A stretch of 64,000 bases of DNA, from positions 1-64,000 of the forward strand of contig NZ_AUJY01000012.1 of the NCBI RefSeq assembly GCF_000424465.1, given 5' to 3'. The stretch is from Butyrivibrio hungatei NK4A153 (GTDB taxonomy: Bacteria > Bacillota > Clostridia > Lachnospirales > Lachnospiraceae). Shown here piece by piece: positions 44,452 to 53,671 of this stretch. A program made the position numbers and the translations under genes. Below the pieces are notes generated by a model. That model had not been told where the DNA came from, searched no databases, and saw only the letters and a list, made by a program, of their open reading frames with translations. How positions within the stretch are numbered: the first letter of the stretch is position 1; each line of letters begins with the position of its first letter.

Positions 44452-47400
44452 TGTCTAGAGGAAAAAGTATGGACGGCTTACTTAAACTTTTAAAACTAAG
44501 AAGCATAAAGCATAAGCTTAAAGCTATTTTTGCCATGCTTGTAGTACTGCCTATTATTATCATCGGTATTTATGCATATGTGGTTTCCAAGAGCAATGTT
44601 ACGGAGCTTACGAAAGCATCTATGCAGGGAAGTGCCGAGGTAATATTTAATGGCATAGAAACGGGGGTAAAAAGAGAGACTGATGTAATCAAGTTTTTTT
44701 CATATGAGGAAGCATTCAGAGGCGCCCTCGATCATGCAGATGCAGATCCATACACTCTTTCAGCCGAGATGACGGAAACAATCGAGCCGCTTATATGGTA
44801 TTACATCGGAAGTGACAACGACATTGAAGAAATACATATCTATTCGGAAAAGATAAAGGAGGATAGGATAGGCGAATTCTTAAGTTATCCCGAAGATGAA
44901 GAAGTAAAAAAGTGGTATGAGATGTGCAAAAGTGAAAACGGAAGCATATGGGTTATGAACGGAAAGGGAGATGTGTATATCATAAAATCTCTCCTTGATG
45001 CGGCGACCACTTCCAAGATGATCGGAATGATAACTTTAAAGGTGGATAAAAAGAGATTTTTTTCAGCTACCACGAGTACAAGGTATATGGACAACGGACT
45101 TGCAATCGTTGATTCATCAAATAAGATAGTCACCAAAAAGGAACTTAGAAGCAGTGAACTGGACAGAAAAGTAATAGAAGATATTTTGGAAGGTAAATAT
45201 GCAGAACTTGACGGGTTTAAGTCGACAGATGATTACCTGATAATCAAGGCCGGAGAAATGAATAACGGCTGGAAGCTTTATTATTATATCGACAGCAGGG
45301 AAATGCTTGCGGATGAGATCACGATTCTTTTGGGTGACCTTATCATAGCCATTACAATCCTCGTACTTGGGTTTGTTATAGCATCGCAGATGGCAAATCG
45401 TCTGTGCTCAAGAATTGAAGGACTGAATATCATTGCCGAAGACATAAAACGAGGCGACTTTGAAGTGGCCATTGTCGATGAGGAAAAAGACGAGATAGGA
45501 CAGCTGTATGATGCGATGATAAGTATGGCTGCCCAGCTTAAGGCAATGGTTGATGAGATTAAGAGAAGGAACGAGAGGGAGTTGTTCCTTAAGGAAAATG
45601 ATATCCATTACAGAGACTGGTTATTTGATTTCGTGGTTGAAAAAAACAACGATATTCTCGCGATTGTAAATGCCAAGAGTTTTGGTGTTGAATTTCTTAC
45701 AGCCAATGCTGCGGATATTTTGGGTATTCCTTCAAAGGAACTTTTTAAGGATATAAGAAACATAAATATCGTGCAAAAACCCGGCAAAGATGACAGACTT
45801 AGTACGATATTTGAAAGGTGTGCCCAAACAGGTAAAGATGAGATCGTGGATGAGATAAAGCTGCATAACTTTATTCTCAATACGGACCTGTATTACAGAG
45901 GCGCTGTAGCCTGCACAATAGATGACAGCGGAAGAAGACTTGCGATAGCCCTGTATGACAGGACACAGGAGATGGAGAGAAACCATCAGCTTCAAGAGGC
46001 ATTTAACGCGGCAGAAGCGGCTAACAAAGCGAAGACAAATTTCCTTGCAAATATGTCGCATGATTTCAGGACTCCTATGAATGCGATAACAGGCTTTACG
46101 CTTCTTATCGAAAAGCACTCGGATGAGCCCGAAAAAGTAAGGGAATATTCCAGAAAGATAAGCCTTGCGTCAAGGAGTTTGTTGGCTCTACTTAATGAAG
46201 TACTTGATATGAGTAAGATCGAGAGCGGAACGACTACACTTGATATCAAGGAAATGGCGATGGGAATACTCCTTGAAGAGATCAACTCAGTAATAGGATA
46301 TCAGGCCAAGACAAAAAGGCAGAAATATATCGTTAATACAGAAGGACTTGAGCACGATGTATTTTTGGGTGACAAGCAGAGAATTAATGAGATCCTCATG
46401 AATATACTCAGCAATGCCATTAAGTATACAGGTGAGGGAGGAAGAATCGAGTTTACTATAATCGAGTCTGAATCGGCATCGGAAGGTTTTAGGGATCTGA
46501 CCTTTATCGTAAAGGATAACGGCATAGGAATGAAGGCTGAGTACAAGGAGAAGATTTTCGAGGCTTTTTCAAGAGAAGAAAGTCATGTAAATAAAGAGAT
46601 TCAGGGAACCGGCCTTGGAATGGCGATAACGAGAAATCTTGTAGAGCTTATGGGAGGCACTATAAGAGTAGAAAGTGAGGAAGGAAAAGGAAGTATTTTT
46701 ACAGTCAATTTGAGGCTTCAGGCTGTGGATGAAGCAGACGTTGATTTCTGGAAGTGTCACGGCATAAGAAGGATTCTTTTTATCGACAGCAAACACAGTG
46801 AGTGTGAACAGCTTGCGGAGAAACTTAATATCGACGGTGTTGATGTGATGGAAGCGCCAACGGGATTTGGAGCACTTCATCTTATAGATGTCTGCCAGGC
46901 TGAGGATACACCTGTAGACCTTGTTCTTGTGGACCAGAAAGTACAGAATATGACGGCACCTGAAATTGTAAAGAATATCAGGGCAAAAGATAAGTCAAAA
47001 TCAGCGACAACTTTGATCATAGTTATGGCGGATGATTTTGAGTCTATCGAAGACGAGGCAAAAGAGGCAGGGGCAAATGATCTTTTGCAGAAGCCACTCT
47101 TTATATCAAGTCTCAAGCAGTCGCTAAATGACATTGAAAAGAGGATAACGGAAGAAAAATATGAAGAGACGGAGAATCCGCTTAAAGGAATGAAATTCCT
47201 TGCTGTGGAAGACAATGATATCAACGCGGATATTCTGACAGAGCTTCTGGCTATGGAAGGAGCATCGGTTATAAGGTGCGTAAACGGACAGGATGCGGTA
47301 GAGAAAGTAAAGAGTTCAAAGGAAGGCGATTTTGACATGATCCTGATGGATATTCAGATGCCTGTTATGAACGGATACGAAGCGACTATCCTGATACGTG

Positions 47401-47567
47401 GCCTAAAGGACGAATGGGCGCAGAAAATACCGATAATTGCCATGACTGCAAACGCATATGCCGACGACATCCAAAAGAGTTATGATTCGGGAATGAATGC
47501 ACACATTTCAAAACCTATAGATATAAGGGTTGTCGAAAAGACAATAATGGAGTTTAAAAAAGCGTGA
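44451..47567 (+). CDS. Hybrid sensor histidine kinase
   Basis: About 1038 residues. Start at ATG 44451 overlaps the previous stop; an in-frame ATG at 44469 has a better site (AGAGGA). There is a membrane span (~20-42), a ~240-residue extracellular sensor, span 2 (~288-308) and HAMP. A PAS-like region, HisKA (MSHDFRTPMNAITGF, phospho-His ~537) and HATPase (NILSNAIKYTGEGG; DNGIGM; GTGLGMAITRNLVELMGG) follow. Receiver 1 is weakly conserved (VLVDQKVQNM). Receiver 2 is intact (VEDNDIN; LMDIQMPVMNGYEA, Asp ~967; MTANA; SKPID). No separate output gene is adjacent. Confidence 0.9.
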   Translation: MSRGKSMDGLLKLLKLRSIKHKLKAIFAMLVVLPIIIIGIYAYVVSKSNVTELTKASMQGSAEVIFNGIETGVKRETDVIKFFSYEEAFRGALDHADADPYTLSAEMTETIEPLIWYYIGSDNDIEEIHIYSEKIKEDRIGEFLSYPEDEEVKKWYEMCKSENGSIWVMNGKGDVYIIKSLLDAATTSKMIGMITLKVDKKRFFSATTSTRYMDNGLAIVDSSNKIVTKKELRSSELDRKVIEDILEGKYAELDGFKSTDDYLIIKAGEMNNGWKLYYYIDSREMLADEITILLGDLIIAITILVLGFVIASQMANRLCSRIEGLNIIAEDIKRGDFEVAIVDEEKDEIGQLYDAMISMAAQLKAMVDEIKRRNERELFLKENDIHYRDWLFDFVVEKNNDILAIVNAKSFGVEFLTANAADILGIPSKELFKDIRNINIVQKPGKDDRLSTIFERCAQTGKDEIVDEIKLHNFILNTDLYYRGAVACTIDDSGRRLAIALYDRTQEMERNHQLQEAFNAAEAANKAKTNFLANMSHDFRTPMNAITGFTLLIEKHSDEPEKVREYSRKISLASRSLLALLNEVLDMSKIESGTTTLDIKEMAMGILLEEINSVIGYQAKTKRQKYIVNTEGLEHDVFLGDKQRINEILMNILSNAIKYTGEGGRIEFTIIESESASEGFRDLTFIVKDNGIGMKAEYKEKIFEAFSREESHVNKEIQGTGLGMAITRNLVELMGGTIRVESEEGKGSIFTVNLRLQAVDEADVDFWKCHGIRRILFIDSKHSECEQLAEKLNIDGVDVMEAPTGFGALHLIDVCQAEDTPVDLVLVDQKVQNMTAPEIVKNIRAKDKSKSATTLIIVMADDFESIEDEAKEAGANDLLQKPLFISSLKQSLNDIEKRITEEKYEETENPLKGMKFLAVEDNDINADILTELLAMEGASVIRCVNGQDAVEKVKSSKEGDFDMILMDIQMPVMNGYEATILIRGLKDEWAQKIPIIAMTANAYADDIQKSYDSGMNAHISKPIDIRVVEKTIMEFKKA

Positions 47568-47581
47568 AATTATGAGAAAAT

Positions 47582-47616
47582 AGGGAGTACAGAGGCATAC
47601 TGTAGTCCCTGTTTTT
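47582..47616 (+). terminator. Terminator after the histidine kinase
   Basis: GGGAGTACAG-AGGCATA-CTGTAGTCCCTGTTTTT, stem with one mismatch and a T-tract. Confidence 0.8.
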
Positions 47617-47655
47617 ATATCATTGCAAATTATCTTTTTGAGAGGAGAGGCTTAT

Positions 47656-48858
47656 ATGAATGGCATAAAAAAAGTAATTGATGATATTTTCTGGATTGGA
47701 GGAAGTGACAGAAGACTTGCAAGATTTGAGAATATTTTTCCGATTCCCGAAGGCGTTTCATACAACAGCTATTTTATTGACGATGAGAAGACGGCAGTTT
47801 TTGACACTGCTGATATAACAATTTCAGACCAATATCTTGAGAATCTTAAGACAGTTATTTCGGGTAAAAAATTGGACTATCTTGTGGTACTTCATATGGA
47901 GCCCGATCACTGTTCTCTTATAAACACTGTAGTTACGATGTTTCCTGAGGTTACAGTGGTCAGCTCGAGCAAATCTTTTGAGTTTATGAAGCAGTTTTTT
48001 CCCGAGTCTGAAAACTATAAAAAATTGGAAGTAAAAGAGGGGGATGAACTCTCAACAGGAAAGCATACATTCAAATTTGTTGCTGCTCCCATGGTTCATT
48101 GGCCCGAGGTATTGATGGCATATGATGTTACATCGAAAGCTCTTTTCGCTGCAGATGCATTCGGTACATTCGGAGCACTCGATGGCGGACTGTTTGCGGA
48201 TGAGTATGATTATGAGAACGATTTCCTTAATTCCGCAAGAAGATATTACGCGAACATTGTAGGTAAGTATGGCATGCCGGTTCAGACAGTTCTTAAGAAG
48301 GCGGCAGGACTTGATATTAAGTTGATACTTTCACTTCACGGTCCCGTATGGAGAGAAAATATAGGCTGGCTTCTCGATAAATATCAGAAGTGGAGCACAT
48401 ATACGGCAGAGACGGATGATATCGCAGTTGTTTACGGAAGTCTTTACGGACATACAGCGAGCGCTGCAGAGGCCGTTGCAGCTTCTGTAAGAGAAAAGAC
48501 AGGAAAGAACGTTAAAGTATATGACGTTTCAGGTACAGATGTGTCATATCTTATAGGCGAAGTTTGGAGATGCAGTAAGATAGTTCTTATCTGTCCTACA
48601 TATAACGGCGGAATCTATCCTCCGATGGAAGCGTTCATAAACGATATGATCGCGCTTGGAGTTCAGAACAGGATATTTGCCCTCGGACAGAACGGAACAT
48701 GGGCACCTGTTACGGTTAAGCTCATGACAGATAAACTTGCAACACTTAAGAATGTCAAAATACTTGAACAGAATCTGACTATTAAGAGTGCTCTTTCTGC
48801 AGGTGATACGGATGCAGTTCAGGCATTTGCCGATGCTGTTGCAAATTCAAGCTTTTAA
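47656..48858 (+). CDS. fprA: Flavodiiron protein (FprA)
   Basis: About 400 residues, start at MNGIKKVIDD (AGAGGAGAGG upstream). An N-terminal metallo-beta-lactamase domain has di-iron ligands HMEPDHCSL, the aspartate-bearing DAFGTFGAL and LSLHGPVW. A C-terminal flavodoxin domain follows (VYGSLYGHTASAAE FMN loop). Such enzymes reduce O2 to water or NO to N2O, protecting anaerobes. No rubredoxin domain, so a separate donor is needed. Confidence 0.94.
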   Translation: MNGIKKVIDDIFWIGGSDRRLARFENIFPIPEGVSYNSYFIDDEKTAVFDTADITISDQYLENLKTVISGKKLDYLVVLHMEPDHCSLINTVVTMFPEVTVVSSSKSFEFMKQFFPESENYKKLEVKEGDELSTGKHTFKFVAAPMVHWPEVLMAYDVTSKALFAADAFGTFGALDGGLFADEYDYENDFLNSARRYYANIVGKYGMPVQTVLKKAAGLDIKLILSLHGPVWRENIGWLLDKYQKWSTYTAETDDIAVVYGSLYGHTASAAEAVAASVREKTGKNVKVYDVSGTDVSYLIGEVWRCSKIVLICPTYNGGIYPPMEAFINDMIALGVQNRIFALGQNGTWAPVTVKLMTDKLATLKNVKILEQNLTIKSALSAGDTDAVQAFADAVANSSF

Positions 48859-48919
48859 GTATAAACTCAAAAAAGAAATTTAATATTAGAAATATCGTAA
48901 TACGATGTGGAGGAAGGTT

Positions 48920-50578
48920 GTGAAAAGAAGTAATACTTTTAAGATGATCATCGGTATCATAATGACAGCGGGAGCGGTTCTTGGTGCAGCTGGTACATAT
49001 GATACTTTAAACGGGGAAAACGGCAGTGTTGCAGAAGCTGCAGGAAGAGTAGTAAGTATTGATTCATGTACTATTTCCGGAGACAGTGTTGTTGTTAATG
49101 TTTCTGCAAGCAGTTTGCCGGGATCTGATGACGGCAAATATTATCTTTATGCAGATGAGGTTTATCAGGACGGCGTAACAGGTAATGTTGTGGCAACAAC
49201 AGAGAAGGGTAAGAGTGCTACTTTTAAGTTTGACCTTGCACTTGGAACAAAAGAGTCAAATCTTTCCAAGAAATTCCTTGTTGCTGTAAAGAGTGGCGGA
49301 TCAATGGTTCAGGTGAGTGATGAACACTATATCACAAATCCCGAAGCAATCGCATCCAAAACGGTCGGAAGAAACGACCATGGTATGAAGGGTATTCTTC
49401 CAAATGATGCGGACGCTGCGACATTTAAGGATCTCGGCGTAGCACAGATGGTATATAACCTCTACATGGGTGATATAGTAGGACCTTCAACAAACGGAGC
49501 TTATCCTACAACTGAGTTTGCATATGACGGAAAGACATATCAGTTTAATACGGCTGCACTTCAGCAGTATGACGGCTTTGTAAGATGGTGTTCGATCAAT
49601 AACTTCCAGCTTACTCTTACTATTTTGAATAATAAGACAGCTGCAGGGGCAGATCTTATACATCCTCTTTCAAGAGATGAGCATGTATGTCCCGGATATG
49701 CAATGAATACCAAAGAGGATGAAGGTACACAGCACCTTAAGGCTATCGCAGCATTCCTTGCGCAGAGATATTCAGGCGGACAGTTTGGAACTGTTGATAA
49801 CTGGGTAATCGGAAACGAGATAAATGCCAGAACAGAATGGTACTACATGGACTCAACAAATCTTGAGCTCAACGTAAGTGAGTATGTAAAGGCATTTAGA
49901 ATATTCTACAACGGTATCAAGAGTGTAAATGCGAACGCAAGAGTATATAACTCTATCGATCAGGAGTGGAACAGAAAGTCAAATCCGGGATGTTTCCTTG
50001 CAAAAGAATATCTTGATAGATTTAACTATTATATGAGGCGTGAAGGAAACGTTGACTGGTCACTTTCGGTACATCCTTACAATGCACCTTTGTTTGACCC
50101 TTACGCTTGGAAGCAGCAGTCCCAGTATGTAAGCACATCTCTTGGTACACCATATATTACGATTGAGAATATCTATCTTCTTACAGATTATATGAACCGT
50201 GAGGAGATGCTTAATCCTGCAGGAAATGTAAGGCAGATCTCACTTTCTGAGATTGGTTATACTTCAAGCTTTGGCGAGGACGCACAGCTTGCGTCAATCG
50301 TATATGCATATACGATGGCTCAGAGCAATCCATATATCACAAGCTTTATCCTGTTCAGAGAGACAGATGATGCGCATGAAATGGAGAGCCATATAGCTCA
50401 GGGACTTAAAAACCTTGACGGAAGCAAGAAACAGTCTTATGATGCTTACAAGTATATGGATACAAAAGAGGCAGGAACTTACAAGGCAAAAGCATCCAAG
50501 ATAATCGGACAGGATGTAGATGCTTTGGTGGCAAACAGAACATTTATGAGCAGAAACGGTTGGTTTTTGAACGACTGA
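48920..50578 (+). CDS. Secreted DUF5722 glycosidase-like protein
   Basis: About 552 residues from GTG at 48920 (GGAGGAAG 6 nt upstream; the upstream ATG lies before the ribosome site). There is a signal peptide, an N-terminal beta domain (~20-140), then a TIM-barrel-like domain. WVIGNEINARTEWYY and ISLSEIGYTSS resemble the NE acid/base and E nucleophile of clan GH-A/GH39-type glycosidases. Recognised as DUF5722 by its overall pattern. It would act outside the cell, and the substrate is unknown. Confidence 0.75.
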   Translation: MKRSNTFKMIIGIIMTAGAVLGAAGTYDTLNGENGSVAEAAGRVVSIDSCTISGDSVVVNVSASSLPGSDDGKYYLYADEVYQDGVTGNVVATTEKGKSATFKFDLALGTKESNLSKKFLVAVKSGGSMVQVSDEHYITNPEAIASKTVGRNDHGMKGILPNDADAATFKDLGVAQMVYNLYMGDIVGPSTNGAYPTTEFAYDGKTYQFNTAALQQYDGFVRWCSINNFQLTLTILNNKTAAGADLIHPLSRDEHVCPGYAMNTKEDEGTQHLKAIAAFLAQRYSGGQFGTVDNWVIGNEINARTEWYYMDSTNLELNVSEYVKAFRIFYNGIKSVNANARVYNSIDQEWNRKSNPGCFLAKEYLDRFNYYMRREGNVDWSLSVHPYNAPLFDPYAWKQQSQYVSTSLGTPYITIENIYLLTDYMNREEMLNPAGNVRQISLSEIGYTSSFGEDAQLASIVYAYTMAQSNPYITSFILFRETDDAHEMESHIAQGLKNLDGSKKQSYDAYKYMDTKEAGTYKAKASKIIGQDVDALVANRTFMSRNGWFLND

Positions 50579-50603
50579 GATTAACAATAGACTGAATTAG
50601 ACT

Positions 50604-50630
50604 CGACACATCCGTAAGGATGTGTCGTTT
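50604..50630 (+). terminator. Hairpin after the DUF5722 gene
   Basis: CGACACATCC-GTAA-GGATGTGTCG then TTTACT. Strong stem, weak T-tract. Confidence 0.65.
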
Positions 50631-50653
50631 ACTATAAGTATGGAGTATTATTT

Positions 50654-51727
50654 ATGAGCAAAGATCTTTTGGGAAGCCTTTATGGTGATTTCTTTTCTAC
50701 ACCTGTTTCCATGCCTTCAGCAGGGAAAGAAAACGTTAAGAAAGAAGATAGCGCTAAAGAGGCCGTTAGTGATAAGATTGTGGAAGATAAAGTCGATGCT
50801 ATGAAAAATGCGCAGAATGCGCTTGATGAAGCAAAGGCTCTTTTTGCTGCTGACGGAAACCTTAATTCTTCGGAAGAAAAGAAGGATGAGGAACCTGAAG
50901 AAGATCCCATGGAGGCGCTTGAGAAACTCATAGGCCTTGGCTCCATAAAGGATGATGTAAAAGAACTCACCGCTTTTGTTAAGGTTCAGAAAGCAAGGCA
51001 GGAGCAGGGACTTAAATCTGTACCTGTTTCACTACACCTGGTATTTACGGGGAATCCGGGAACAGGAAAGACAACCGTTGCGAGAATAATCGCAAAGATT
51101 TATAAGCAGATAGGAGTTCTTTCAAAAGGACAGCTCGTTGAGGTGGACAGATCGGGACTTGTTGCGGGATATGTCGGACAGACTGCGATCAAGACTACCG
51201 AGCAGATAAAAAAAGCTATGGGCGGAGTCCTCTTTATCGACGAGGCATATGCACTTTCCCAGAAGGATGATGCTTTTGGACAGGAAGCCATAGATACCAT
51301 ACTTAAGGCAATGGAAGATAACAGAAAAGACTTTGTTGTGATAGTTGCGGGCTACACAGAGCCTATGAAGAAATTCATAGAAAGTAATCCGGGATTAAAG
51401 TCGAGATTCAACAAATATATCGAGTTCCCCGATTATTCGGTGGACGAACTTGAAGAAATATTTTACATGAACTGCAATAAATATGATTACAAGGTAGAAG
51501 AGGACGTTAAGCACCAGATCAGGGCACTTATAACTTCCAGAAAGATGGGAAGTATAGACAATTTCGCCAATGCCAGAGAGATAAGAAATCTTTTCGAAGA
51601 GATCATCACCAATCAGGCAAAGCGTGTATCCACTCTCGAAGCACCTTCAAATGAAGATATGATGACGATATGCCTTGACGATCTTAAGGAACTTAGCGGG
51701 TTAGAGAAGAAAGAGGCTGAAGAGTAA
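50654..51727 (+). CDS. CbbX/SpoVK-type AAA ATPase
   Basis: The 357-residue protein has ~85 disordered acidic residues, then one AAA module: Walker A GNPGTGKTTVAR, pore-loop region (GLVAGYVGQTAIKT), Walker B GVLFIDEAYAL, and an arginine finger around LKSRFNKYIEFPDY. CbbX/CfxQ-like ATPases remodel protein partners. The SpoVK relative acts in sporulation, but this family is also common in non-spore-formers. No partner gene is apparent. Confidence 0.85.
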   Translation: MSKDLLGSLYGDFFSTPVSMPSAGKENVKKEDSAKEAVSDKIVEDKVDAMKNAQNALDEAKALFAADGNLNSSEEKKDEEPEEDPMEALEKLIGLGSIKDDVKELTAFVKVQKARQEQGLKSVPVSLHLVFTGNPGTGKTTVARIIAKIYKQIGVLSKGQLVEVDRSGLVAGYVGQTAIKTTEQIKKAMGGVLFIDEAYALSQKDDAFGQEAIDTILKAMEDNRKDFVVIVAGYTEPMKKFIESNPGLKSRFNKYIEFPDYSVDELEEIFYMNCNKYDYKVEEDVKHQIRALITSRKMGSIDNFANAREIRNLFEEIITNQAKRVSTLEAPSNEDMMTICLDDLKELSGLEKKEAEE

Positions 51728-51798
51728 CAAGGTATTGAAAAATAGTAATATGACTGATATAATCAGATTTGCTGTCAGATTTTTTTCAGGCAGCACTA

Positions 51799-51872
51799 CG
51801 GAATGTGGCTCAGTTTGGTAGAGCGCTGCGTTCGGGACGCAGAGGCCGCAGGTTCGAATCCTGTCATTCCGA
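51799..51872 (+). tRNA. tRNA-Pro (anticodon CGG)
   Basis: All arms fold: acceptor CGGAATG/CATTCCG, D arm GCTC..GAGC, anticodon stem CTGCG/CGCAG with loop TTCGGGA, T arm GCAGG-TTCGAAT-CCTGT, discriminator A. The 3' CCA is not encoded and must be added by Cca. A terminator follows. Confidence 0.95.
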
Positions 51873-51884
51873 CTCAGTATTTTC

Positions 51885-51918
51885 AAGGGTTTGCAGATTT
51901 GCAACCCCTTATTTTTTT
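51885..51918 (+). terminator. Terminator after tRNA-Pro
   Basis: AAGGGTTTGCA / TGCAACCCCTT stem, then ATTTTTTT. Confidence 0.8.
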
Positions 51919-51988
51919 ATCTCAGTTCTAACTTTTTTCTAACTTTTTCTATTTATTTATCATAATGCAATAAAGGAGGCGCATCCCT

Positions 51989-53125
51989 ATGAGACTTGAG
52001 CTAAGCCAAAACATCAAGAAGTACCGAAAAGAAATGAGCCTTACACAGGAAGAACTAGCTGAAACTTTTGGAGTTACAGTCGGTGCGGTATCAAAATGGG
52101 AAAGCGGAAGCACAGTTCCGGATATAATGACGATGATGGAACTTGCAGACTTTTTTAATGTTTCTATGGACGTTCTTTTGGGATATAATCTTTCCTCCAA
52201 AAGTATTGATGATATTTATCATAGACTATGCAACTTGACCACGGAACAAAAATTAGATGAGGCTGTCTTAGAAGCAGAAAAGGCTTTAGTCCGCTATCCC
52301 GCTTGTTTTAAGATAATCATGGCCTGTGCGACTTTGTATAATGTCCTCTTTATCAACGGCGGAAAAGAAGACGATGCCAAACATGCGGTGCAGCTTTATG
52401 AGCGAGCACTGAAATACTTCTCACAAAATGACAATTTGAGCGTCACTGAAGTTTCGATAAGAATGGATATCGCAAGATTAAAGAGTTTTAATGATACAGA
52501 TGGCGCGTTGATCGAGTTTAACAAGATAAATCATATGGGAATAGCGGATATAGAAAGTGCGCGTTTGTTGTTTTCAAAGGGGGAGACTGAGGAAGCACTG
52601 GCCAGATGTACAAAAGCAATGCTTTATAATCTCATGAGAGAACATGACATAGCACTTAATATGTCTTCCATAGTTGCATCCCGAGGAACGAAAAAGGATT
52701 TTAAAGAAGCATATGACATTCTTGACAGAGGAATTGCATACATTGAATCTGCCGAAAACGGTAATATTTGCTATGCTACTAAACTAAAAATCAATCTTCT
52801 CATAATTAAAGCCATGACTCTGTGCCTTCTAAAAGAACATGATTCTATGAAAAGGCTTATCGATGAAGCCGGTGCGCTTGCAAAGAGATATGATGCAGAT
52901 CCGAATAATGCATTTCATAACGGCATGAAATTTTGGCATGCAAAAGAGGATTTTACGCCGTATGGATTTGATGATCTGGGATCTTCTGCAATAGAAACTA
53001 TTGAACTGTTATTTGCCGATACTCCCGAATTATATCCGGCAAAAGAAACAAAAGAGTATAAGGAAGCAAAGAAATATTGGCATAACGAAGCCAAAGAATA
53101 TTGGCACAGTATTAAGGAACAATAA
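51989..53125 (+). CDS. Xre-family regulator with helical-repeat C-terminus
   Basis: The 378-residue protein has an N-terminal Cro/Xre helix-turn-helix (residues ~5-60; LTQEELAETFGVTVGAVSKW) followed by ~300 helical residues that look like tetratricopeptide repeats. That is the layout of Rgg/PlcR-like peptide-sensing or other cytoplasmic regulators. AAAGGAGGC precedes the ATG. The C-terminus repeats KEAKKYWHNEAKEYWH. The target genes and inducer are unknown. Confidence 0.82.
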   Translation: MRLELSQNIKKYRKEMSLTQEELAETFGVTVGAVSKWESGSTVPDIMTMMELADFFNVSMDVLLGYNLSSKSIDDIYHRLCNLTTEQKLDEAVLEAEKALVRYPACFKIIMACATLYNVLFINGGKEDDAKHAVQLYERALKYFSQNDNLSVTEVSIRMDIARLKSFNDTDGALIEFNKINHMGIADIESARLLFSKGETEEALARCTKAMLYNLMREHDIALNMSSIVASRGTKKDFKEAYDILDRGIAYIESAENGNICYATKLKINLLIIKAMTLCLLKEHDSMKRLIDEAGALAKRYDADPNNAFHNGMKFWHAKEDFTPYGFDDLGSSAIETIELLFADTPELYPAKETKEYKEAKKYWHNEAKEYWHSIKEQ

Positions 53126-53146
53126 CGGGTAAAAACTGACGATTTA

Positions 53147-53175
53147 TTGATAAAATTGCCCTCTTGTAGTATTAT
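53147..53175 (+). promoter_or_regulatory. Promoter of the small membrane protein gene
   Basis: TTGATA, 17-nt spacer, TATTAT; transcription start predicted near 53182. Confidence 0.6.
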
Positions 53176-53263
53176 ATAGTCTGCAGGGGGTGTTTTTTCT
53201 GTCTTTTTTGAAAAAATGCATCTAAATGATAGTGTCTTTTTTTGTAGAAAGGGAGGACCTAGG

Positions 53264-53581
53264 ATGAATTTGGAAGGAACAGAAAGAATAGACAATTTAT
53301 GTAGGCGACTACGAAGAGCGAATTTAATAGCATTTATATTTACTTTTATTATTATCGCTGCAGTATTCACAGGAAGTTTTTTGTATAAAAAAACTGAACA
53401 TAAGATCAAGAGCGTAAAGATCAATTACGCAACAGAACAGGAAATTCAGGACATTATAGGTTTTGAGGAATATGAAGACGGAAAATGGTTTAAGGGAAAC
53501 CTTAAATATGACCATTCCGAAGATCTTGACTACGGTATGAAGTTTGCAAACTATACCGGGGTCTTGTATGAGACTAAATGA
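53264..53581 (+). CDS. Small single-span membrane protein, unknown
   Basis: 105 residues from the ATG with GGGAGGA 8 nt upstream; an in-frame ATG 16 codons earlier has no site. Basic N-terminus (RRLRRANL), one span (~22-42), then a ~60-residue outside-facing charged domain. No family recognised. It has its own promoter and a terminator immediately after the stop, so it is probably a single-gene unit. Confidence 0.65.
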   Translation: MNLEGTERIDNLCRRLRRANLIAFIFTFIIIAAVFTGSFLYKKTEHKIKSVKINYATEQEIQDIIGFEEYEDGKWFKGNLKYDHSEDLDYGMKFANYTGVLYETK

Positions 53582-53582
53582 T

Positions 53583-53613
53583 AAAAGCTGGGAGTTTTCG
53601 CTCCTAGCTTTTT
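53583..53613 (+). terminator. Terminator after the small membrane protein
   Basis: AAAAGCTGGGAG-TTTTCG-CTCCTAGCTTTTT, 11-12-bp stem, overlapping the end of the gene by nearly nothing. Confidence 0.88.
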
Positions 53614-53671
53614 CTATGCACTAAATATCGTTATAATAGTAATATAGGTCGAGTCGCAGGAGGTGTGCACT

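Noticed and set aside
46740..47160. First receiver domain of the hybrid kinase as inactive
   Set aside because: A likely phospho-Asp (VLVDQK) and the Lys (LQKPLF) remain, so inactivity cannot be claimed.
50654..51727. Evidence for sporulation from a SpoVK-like ATPase
   Set aside because: The family is widespread in non-spore-formers (CbbX-like), and the window's division cluster lacks its sporulation genes.
51799..53125. tRNA-Pro as an integration site for a mobile element with the Xre gene
   Set aside because: No integrase, no repeat of the tRNA 3' end downstream, and a normal terminator follows the tRNA.
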